A DNA stretch of 64,000 nt from Mercurialis annua (taxonomy: Eukaryota; Streptophyta; Magnoliopsida; Malpighiales; Euphorbiaceae). The notes beneath the pieces were generated by a model, which searched no databases, was not told the origin of the DNA, and saw only the letters and a list, made by a program, of their open reading frames with translations. The position numbers and the translations under genes were made by a program. Location: NCBI RefSeq assembly GCF_937616625.2, contig NC_065571.1:13332501-13396500 (forward strand), given 5' to 3'. Positions 56,317 to 64,000 of this stretch are shown piece after piece (position 1 is the first letter of the stretch; each line of letters opens with the position of its first letter).

Positions 56317-57345
56317 TTTAATTTTTTTAGTTAATTATATCCCAAGCTATCTTAATTTAAGTCAAATAATTTTTAATTTGTATACTTCAAACGCGTATCT
56401 TATTTGACTTTGAGACACAAATTTAGATATGTAATTGACTAAAATGATCTATTTGACCCCAAAACTCAAGTTCGGAATTTAATTGACTAAAAAAATTAAA
56501 AGTGACTTATTTAATCCCGTCAAACAAGTTCGGAGGCCGGATTAACCCTTTATTTCTTTTATACATATTTCATTTTTTGCCAATTGTATTTAACAAAAAA
56601 GTTACTGACACATAAATTTAGAAACTATACACTTTTTGCAGATAAGAGCTACACACTAAAATGCACTGTTTTTATATGTGAATGATGTGCCGAACTTCCA
56701 CATCATCAATTTTCACCCAATTTCAATCGGTGTATTGGATTGTCAGAAAACGGAAGTTGATGTATGTGTGTATCAACTTTCACAGAATGTGATTGAATTA
56801 TAAAAATGTGTATATATAGTTTGTAAGTTTATATCTAAATATCTCTAAAAAGAAAAAATTTAACTTCAACCTTGTTATTCCGGTATGATAGGGCGTGAGC
56901 CATAATTTTGTTTAAAGATTACAGCATGTCTGCCATGTTACGCCTACTTTTTGTTCTGATCTTGGTTTTAATTTCAAAATTATCTAAAATAATTCTGATT
57001 TTACCAGATCAAAATGTTAGAGTAATACATAAAATGATGGGCTAGATTTGTAACGACGCATAAAAATTTGTCCTTTTTGGCATAATTTGGTATTACACTA
57101 TAGTCTGTAAGGTTTTTGACTTGGTGACAACAATAAATTTGCTTTTCCCTTCCAATATTCTTTTTCTTTTGTCTAAAAATAAAATAAAAATTACGCATAT
57201 ATAATAAGGTACAATTTTAAAATTAATGTTTCTATATTGTTTTTTGGAAGTCCATTATTTTAAGTAAGTGATTAGTCATAGTATTTGTTCGCCTAGAAAT
57301 ATTCCGGACTCGAATGGTTTGAGGTTCGATACTTTAACGAATCTA
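56317..57345. other. Non-genic, AT-rich region
   Basis: No convincing ORF, RNA gene or element end was seen between the MITE and the gypsy LTR. Confidence 0.45.
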
Positions 57346-57738
57346 TGTAGATATTCACAGGGCTTATTTGGTTAAAAACACTTAACCACGTGATCTAAAA
57401 GTAATAATCTGGGAGCTATGAACTCAGGCAGATTAATACCGAAAACTGCTCCTAAATTAAAACAATCCGGAGATTGAGAGATAAAAAGCACTGGACTTGC
57501 TTTTTGATTGATTGATTTGTTGATATTAAAATAATGAAGTTCTGAGCTATTTATAACTCCTTATAATCAAGAGTTCTAATTCAACTAAGACTAAAATTCT
57601 AATAGAAAATCATTCCTAATGAGCTACAAATTCCTATAAAGCAGAAAAAGCAATAATAAAAAGGCTTTTCGTTGGGCCTGAATCCCTAATAAGCCCACAT
57701 TAAATTTTACCCAGTAATTTCCTGGGCCGGTGTAAACA
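57346..57738 (-). repeat. 3' LTR of the Tat-type element
   Basis: Minus-strand start TGTTTACACCGGCCCAGG directly after the purine tract; TATA-like TTATAAATAG near 57548-57557. The far end is inferred from a CA and is uncertain by tens of bases. Confidence 0.6.
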
Positions 57739-58148
57739 ATGCCCCCAACAAGCTTGAAACAATTATTTTCGGGCTTGTTCTTTTCCTTCTTCTTTTGGTA
57801 CCACCTGGCCCAGCAATAAAGCCCAAAACTCTGAGAAATAAATTTAAAGGGGTGCGCATCTATTGACTCCTCGGTACCCCCTTCGTGCCACGTCATCACC
57901 AGCTGTCCTCCATGATGTCACGTCCTGGTCCCACGACCTCTCGGCTTTTTCTGATTTTGTCTTTTAAGAAAAACGCCATCTCATTTCCTCACTCACCTAC
58001 TCTCTCTGCATTTATCAAGCTTTCTCTCTCCTCAGCAACCTTAAGCAATCTATTGTCTTCTCTGGTAAGCTTTCGTCCTCGCCTTTTACACACTTGAATC
58101 GCCCTTAAATTAATCGCCTAACTGAGGTGCTCTCACTTTACAGCTTCC

Positions 58149-61100
58149 ATGGCTGCTCCCAACGATACCATCGCCTCCCAAGTGACCGATAAGATTACCG
58201 AGATCCGTACTGCAGCTCCAAACACTGATTTCCAGGTAATAATAAAAACTAGTGACGATCAAGAATGCGTCGGTCCAATTCTTGTTTCGCCCAGCCATCT
58301 GTGCGACATTGCTACTCCGTTTCATGAAGAAGTTCCACCACGCTTTTCATTCCCTCACCAATCCTCCATCTGGGTGAACACCATGTTCCGAAACTGGCCG
58401 ACTGAACACAAAGGATATCGAGAATGGGTTACCAGACTGAAACCTCATTTCAGCCAACTATGGAAAGATGTCGGCATTTATGACATGATCAATCTCTGCA
58501 AGGCAAGTAGGCCGATAGCGAAGCACTACATCATGGGTGCTTCTCTCTTCTGGTCAACTGTCGTCCATTGCTTTTGTTTCAAGTTCGGCATGATGACGAT
58601 CACTCTACTGGATATGGCAGCTATCCTTAACATCCCAATCACCGGCGAACGTATATCGCCCAACCTAGACGCCGAAGTACCTACCTTCAAACTGACAAGG
58701 CTCAACGAAGCTATGGTCCCTTCGTCAAACTGTTCATGGGCGAAGAACATTACAAGCCCGATGTTAAGGAACACATCGCCTTCCTTGCTTTCTTCATAGC
58801 CAAGTTCGTCCTCTGCACATCCTCCTTTAGAGTGACTACAGATTGCTTTACACTCGCCGCTACTCTTGCTGAAGGGCGAAAATGCAACCTTGGGAATTTA
58901 TGCTCGCCCATTTGTACCGAAGCCTCAATGAGATCGCCCCTCACGGTGACAACAAGACCTTTCAGTGCCCAAGTGGACCTCTATGGGTATTGCAGTTATG
59001 GCTCGCTTTGTACTTTCCTGAGCTATTTGAGGTCGGCCCTCAGATCAAGGCCGAACTTTGCGGCTATCAATTAATAGCCGCTGGTACTCGCCTGCCTCAT
59101 GTGTTGGATGTGTTGGAGGTTTTTACCAACTCCATTAGAGCTTCGGAACTTTTCTGTCCGATACTAAACTTGAAATATCTCCCTTCATGGCTTTTCGTCG
59201 CCTGGGATTGTGAAGATACGGATGAGGCTAGAGCCGATCCATGGCTAAAGCTTGGGGGCCAATATTGGGGCAGTTCTTTGAAGTCCCGAAATCTCATCGC
59301 CGGCTTGGAATACAGTCGCAGTAGTATTGAAGCCTATTGCCCTAACTACGTAGCCCGTCAGTTCGGCTATCATCAAGGAATTCCCTGTCCTTTATTGATC
59401 TCCGTCAATAATCGCGGGACCTATAAACCTTCAATTGAAGACTACCCAGACCTTCAATTAATTCTTCGCCTTAACAGGGCTTATCTTCCCCCTATTTCTG
59501 AAATTTCTCGCCCTTCTATTTCCCCTTCTTGTACTTCCGAATACGAAAGCTGGTGGGCTTCGGTTATCGAGTCTTTCTTCGACCTCTCTCCCAAAGAAAT
59601 ACTGAGTCTTCATAATTTTCAATTACCTCCTTTATCTCGAAACCCTACTCATGCCGATCTGTTTCTTTTGCAGGCACCAAAACGCCCCAAATATGAAGGT
59701 AATCTCTTTCACCTTTTTGAAATAGCTAGATTTGAACGTTTTTATAAGTTTAAGTACGACCCACTAGATCGCCCTGGTATGAACCTTAGGATGCAACGCC
59801 ATAGGCGAATGACTAGGCACAAATACGACGAAAAAATGAAAAAGGTCTGGAAAGAACATTATGAAAGTAAGTATTCCTACGAATTTTATCTCGCCCATAT
59901 TCGCCCAAAATTTAAATATAAAAGTCCACCAGTACCTAAGGTCAACATGTCTACGCCCAACCCCATAAAACTTCCAAAGAAAAGGGTAAAAAAACGAAAG
60001 CCTGAAATAACAAGTGAAGGTGTGACCTACACCGGCATCAGATGCCCATCTGATGCTGAGGCGATAAATGAACTTGTCCGAATTGGTTACAATAGAATAC
60101 CAGTTAAACGGGTTCTTTTTGAATTCCCCTAAAGTTTTGCCACTGTTTGCCTACTAATTTTTGTTTCCTTTCAGTCAGCGTGCCTCTATGGAATAAGGGC
60201 GATGTCTTCGATGCTGATGGCGAAGAAAGTGTTGAGGCGAAGAAGGCGAAACACAAGCGCCCTGCAAAGAAACCGTCAAAGAAAGAGCCAAAGGCTAAGA
60301 AGGCGAAGAAGGAATCGACTGGGTCACGTATGTTTGACCCTACACCCAAGGAAGCTCCATCTCAACCCAGCGCCCACTCCTCTTCAAGGGGCGATACTGA
60401 GACAGCCGACGAGCAAACTGGGGATGAAGGCCGTTCGGTTCAACTATCCTTATCTCAAAAGGCCCCATCCGAAGCAAACCCTTCTGAAACGACCCCTACC
60501 GTATCTCAGATACTCACGTTTTCGCCGTTGCCTAAATTGCTGTCGCCATTGAGTTCATCTCTGGCTAACTTACCAGCACGTCTCGATGCCAAGAAAACAA
60601 AGGTACCCCTTATCGATTATTTGTCGCCCTAATAGTAAATTCGCTGCTGATATTTATTGTGGCAAAACTTGGCAGATTCCTGACGACACCCCTGCCGATC
60701 ATGATGACGTGGCAGCCAAGTCAGCGGCTTTTTTAGACTCTGACAGTGAAGATGTTCATTCGCCTATTCCAGAGAACGAGATGCGTGAAGTGACCAGCGG
60801 TTCTACCGAAAACTAGGGCGATCATCTGGACGTCATCTCTGAGCTGAAGTCCCAAGGCACTACTCTTTTCAAATCGCCTAAAGACCTTGAGCGGCTTCAG
60901 AAGTCAGCAACTGCTCTGGCCGATGCTCCCTCAGAAGTTCTAAGCGAGAAAGCTCGTGGTGCAATGGCCAAGCTATCTGCGTCGCTCCCAGCTTTTCGGG
61001 CGATCTATACTGAGTCGACAACTATTCAATCCAATCACGACGAGCTGATCGCCCAGGAGAACGTTGCCAAGGAGAAGCTGGAAGGGTTGAAGGTGAATGT

Positions 61101-61377
61101 GAAGTCGGCTGTTTCAACTCTTACGTCTCGCCGAGACAATGCCAAGGGACTTAGGGAAAAAGTCGCTGCCCTGAAGCTGGAGCTAGAAACCGAGGAGAAA
61201 GCCATCAGTGAGCTCAAAGCGTCCATGGATAAAGATCTGCTCGAGGGTGTTGGTGTGAAGAAGAGCCGAAACGAGCTGAAACAGAGTATCGCTAAATTGA
61301 AGCCTAAGGTAGCTGAAGCTCGTACACAATTCAACACCCTTCGCAGCGAGCTGGGCGATATGTTCAGCCATTTTTAA
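58149..61377 (+). pseudogene. PMD gene carried in antisense by the Tat-type element
   Basis: ATG at 58149 follows a CT-rich leader and a likely 5' UTR intron (58065-58143). The PMD core reads WVTRLKPHFSQLWKDVGIYD, TITLLDMAAILNIPITGERI, and, after two frame shifts (near 58735 and 58885), PSGPLWVLQLWLALYFPELF and the part around 59100-59650. A long Lys-rich region follows to a stop at 60132. Past a splice-like acceptor (60175) the frame continues with KKAKHKRPAKKPSKKEPKAK, Ser/Pro-rich sequence, a stop near 60815, and a coiled coil ending at 61377 (VAALKLELETEEKAISELKA). Function in the element is unknown. The breaks make this copy non-functional. Confidence 0.82.
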
Positions 61378-61769
61378 GTTCAGAACAATTCCAACTTTTG
61401 TGTTTGTAATAGCCTTGAATTTTAGTACATTTTGATCGGTCTGGGGGCTGTATCTGTCTTGTCGTAACAATTTTTTTTTTAATCTATTCGGCCAGAGAGC
61501 CGAAAGTTTTATCCGCATATATAAATTGTAGCTGTTAATGTCTGATTTTTATTATTGGTCCATAGTGGGTCCGATACGAAATAATTTTATTCATCAAAAA
61601 CTATTACAAAATGTTGAGAAAAACGGAGAACCCGTTGAAAAAACTCAACTGATGTGAACCGCCGAAACGTAAATGGTACTACCATCGCATCGGCGTTTAC
61701 ATGATATTGCCGAGCACTCCATGAATATTTATCGCTTAGGAAAGCTCGGCAGAGTTCTATTATCACAAT

Positions 61770-63105
61770 TATTCCTCGTTGGCTCCAAACAGTCGTCGGT
61801 CAACGTTCTCCCAACAACTAGGGACGTAATGTTTTAGGAACTGACCGTTGATCGCCCTGTCGTGTTCTTCTCCATCAATTTTAGCTAGCAAGTAAGCACC
61901 GCCGGTTATCTTGTTGACTACGATAAAGGGGCCTTCCCAGTTCGGGCTCCATTTGCCGAGCCGATTATCTTTATGGCCAATAGGCAGAACTGCCTTTCAT
62001 ACTATATCGCCCACCATAAATGTTTTCTGTTTCACCCGTTTGTTATAAGCCCTTTCGACCCTTCTTTTCTGAGCTTCAAGGTGATCCAACGCCATCAATC
62101 GCTCTTCGTCAAGGTCTAAAGCGTCTATCACCATTTTATCAAAGTAGTCGTCCTTGGATAACTCGTTCTGGTATCTGCGGCGAGTAGACGTGACGGTCAA
62201 CTCCATCGGCAACATTGCATCGTAACCATACACCAATCTGAAAGGCGAAGTCCCGGTGGCTGACTTCTGACTGGTTCTATTCGCCGAAATTGCTTCTGAT
62301 AAGAGCACATGCCATTGTCTCGGTTTCTCTTCAATCATTTTTTGAACTATAAGCTTGATAGCTTTGTTCGTGGCTTCGGCCTGTCCGTTGGCTTGGGCGT
62401 AGTATGGCGTTGAATGTACCATTTTTATCTTCATTTGAGAAGCCCACCAAACTATATCGCCTCCCGTAAACATTGTCCCTTGATCTGTGGTTATAGATTC
62501 GGGCAACCCGTGTCGGTGGACGATGTACTCTTTGAAGAACTTGATTACTGCTTCTTGCGTCGGCGATTTCAAGGGCTTAGCTTCGACCCATTTGGTAAAA
62601 TAGCAAGTGGCGATAATCACAAAAGTATGACCGTCTGACGAGGCAGGGTATATCTTCCCTATTAGGTCGACTGCCCATCCTCTGAATGGTCATGGCTTGA
62701 TAATGGAGTGCAGGTCTTCGGCCGGGACGTGCTGTATCGGGCCGAATTTTTGACAGGCTTCACAACCTTTGGCATATCTTATGCAATCCTGTTCCATTTT
62801 CGGCCAGTAAAAACCGTATTTATGGATCAGCCACCTCATTCTGGGACCCGCCCGGTGAGCGCCCGCTATTCCTTCGTGTACCTCGGCCATTGCAAGCATC
62901 GCTTCTTTTGGACCGATACACCTGAAGAGTAGCCCTTCAAAGCCCTTCTTATATAGTTCGCCGGCTAACACAACGTAATTCAGGGCCAAAGTTCTCAACC
63001 TTCTATCCGTGGGATCTGGCTCTTCAAACCATTTCAGGAGCTCGACCCTCCAATCTTGGGTGACATCCAGTTGGTAAACCGAGAATTGTTTTTCGTCGAC
63101 CGTGA
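61770..63105 (-). pseudogene. Ty3/gypsy integrase region (Tat type)
   Basis: The HHCC zinc region is at about 62880-62750 (HEGIAGAH, then CEACQKFG). The catalytic core follows after a Trp codon turned to TGA (62692-62690), with ATCYFTKWVEAK, TDQGTMFTGG and YYAQANGQAEATNKA. A second Trp-to-TGA change follows GDIV at 61997. The chromodomain-like end (GKWSPNWEGPF, about 61930, then INGQFLKHYVP) is readable to about 61770. Integrase inserts the cDNA copy; here two nonsense changes block it. Confidence 0.88.
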
Positions 63106-63960
63106 TGCCCCCGGTATGGAGATTCGGCGTTTCCCTCTCTATAGCGTTGAACTGGTGGTTTACCTTGTACCCACTACCGTGCTGAGCTAGGTCGTTTGCA
63201 ACGCTGTTATCGGCCCTCTCTGTGTATTCTATCCTCGTATCTTGAAAGCCTTCGATCAAGTGTTTCGCCTTGTTGCAATATCTCACCAGTAGCTCGGACT
63301 CGTATTTGAATTCTCCTGTCACTTGTTTAATGACTAGCAAAGAATCCCCTTTTACGTCATCGCCTTTGCCCCCAGCTCGGCTAAAATCTCAAAACCGAAT
63401 ATTAGAGCCTCTTATTCTGCTTGATTGTTGGTACATTCGAACTGGAGTCTGAATGACAACTGGTAGGATGCCCCCAAGGGCGTGATGATGTGAACTCCGG
63501 CGCCTGCCCCCTGGCTCGTCCTGGACCCGTCGAACCACATCTCCCATATGGCGATGTCGCAGAACGTGACCGTTTCTTCCCTGAGGGTAATTCCAGGGTG
63601 ATCGGCCAAGAAATCTGCCAACACTTGTCCTTTCACTGCTCTTTGGGGAACATACACCAATGTGAATTCGGACATCGCAATCGCCCATTTCCCAATCCGA
63701 TTCCTTAAGTATGGTTTTGATAAAATGTACTTAATGATGTCGGACTGGGACAATACGTACACTACGACCGGCAACATATAGTATCGCAGCTTGCAACACG
63801 TGAAGTATAGGCATAGACACATTTTTTCTATGTCGGTATAGCGAATTTCTGTGTCCGTCAGTCCTCGGCTCAAATAGTAGACTGCCCTTTCCACCCCATC
63901 GTCCTCTTGGGCGAGCATACAACCTAGGGATTCGTGTGCAGCCGATAGATACAACAATAG
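63106..63960 (-). pseudogene. Dual RNase H region of the Tat-type element
   Basis: The frame from about 63960 covers the end of the RT-linked RNase H (YLSAAHESLGCML, YYLSRGLTDTEIRY, then VYVPQRAVKGQVLADFLADH). The second RNase H follows (MWFDGSRTSQGAGAGVHIIT, FECTNNQAE). A stop (TAA at 63411) then cuts the frame. Sequence resumes with EALIFGFEILAELG and LLVIKQVTGEFKYESELLVR. The G-run at about 63977-63987 marks the upstream frame, which is broken there. Two tandem RNase H domains are characteristic of Tat elements. Confidence 0.85.
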
Positions 63961-64000
63961 TGGTTTGTTCGGCTTTGGGGGGGGGGGGTCATAACCGGAG

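Larger units (their letters stand above)
57346..64000 (-). mobile_element. Tat-lineage Ty3/gypsy element with antisense PMD gene (3' part; runs off window)
   Basis: Read on the minus strand the order is: RT-linked RNase H, a second (archaeal-type) RNase H, integrase, a 3.5-kb region holding a gene in the opposite sense, a purine tract (TTGGGGGCA, 57748-57740), and a 3' LTR. Two RNase H domains and an antisense ORF between pol and 3' LTR are marks of the Tat clade. The LTR (57738 down to about 57346) starts TGTTTACACCGG, has GTTATAAATAGC as TATA, and probably ends ATCTACA. The 5' LTR, gag and most of RT lie right of the window. Several stops show this copy is dead. Confidence 0.87.

Noticed and set aside
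63976..63988. Run of eleven or so G bases
   Set aside because: Likely a slippage-prone homopolymer or sequencing artefact within the decayed gypsy pol; no function is inferred.
1..64000. CRISPR arrays, operons or bacterial-type systems
   Set aside because: There are no spaced short direct repeats of CRISPR type. Everything points to plant nuclear DNA.

Overview
This is nuclear DNA from a flowering plant, most likely a eudicot. It has intron-rich genes with GT-AG splice sites, plant-specific families (F-box, neprosin/DUF239, non-specific lipid-transfer protein, plant mobile domain), Ty1/copia elements primed by initiator-Met tRNA, Tat-type Ty3/gypsy elements, many Mutator-type MITEs, and a nuclear copy of plastid DNA. 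The species cannot be named from the sequence alone. Most of the window is nested transposable elements (TEs); only about five ordinary host genes look complete.

Layout. 1-604: the 5' end of a minus-strand copia element that has split an F-box gene (605-884). 985-6156: a MITE holding a nearly complete copia element (1080-5843). 6224-7771: a solo LTR. 8762-10024: an F-box gene. 10266-10812: a hAT MITE inside a 49-bp tandem array. 11309-13070: a broken copia gag-integrase fragment. About 13075-16053: a plastid insertion (ycf2 5' end, trnI-CAU, rpl23, rpl2 5' end), itself interrupted by a second solo LTR and a hAT MITE. 17452-18128: a poly(A)-tailed retroposed segment. 19739-21308: a cyclin-like gene. 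22648-30641 (minus): a complete 13-exon TRF4/PAPD5-type poly(A) polymerase gene with MITEs in its introns. 30771-34572: rearranged foldback/MITE cluster, a Tat-type LTR remnant with an antisense ORF, and a large MITE. 34582-35721: two tandem Helitrons. 36090-40955: decayed, duplicated MULE-like coding fragments.

The centrepiece is 42946-50704, a 7.76-kb Mutator-like element (MULE) with a perfect 9-bp target duplication, short terminal inverted repeats, arrays of CCGCGG palindromes at both ends, and two apparently intact genes on the minus strand: an 826-aa MuDR-type transposase and a 736-aa plant mobile domain (PMD) protein. At the right end of the window, a Tat-lineage Ty3/gypsy element (minus strand, 57346 to beyond 64000) carries another PMD gene, in antisense between integrase and the 3' LTR. 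So two unrelated TE classes in one window each carry a PMD gene. The remnant at 31875-33121 shows the same antisense-ORF layout.

Between the MULE and the gypsy element lie two intact host genes, neprosin (50949-53710, plus) and a type-1 lipid-transfer protein (54819-55544, minus). The MULE ends only about 245 bp upstream of the neprosin start codon. Splice sites were assigned by hand from reading frame, GT/AG signals and remembered family sequences; no alignment was run.
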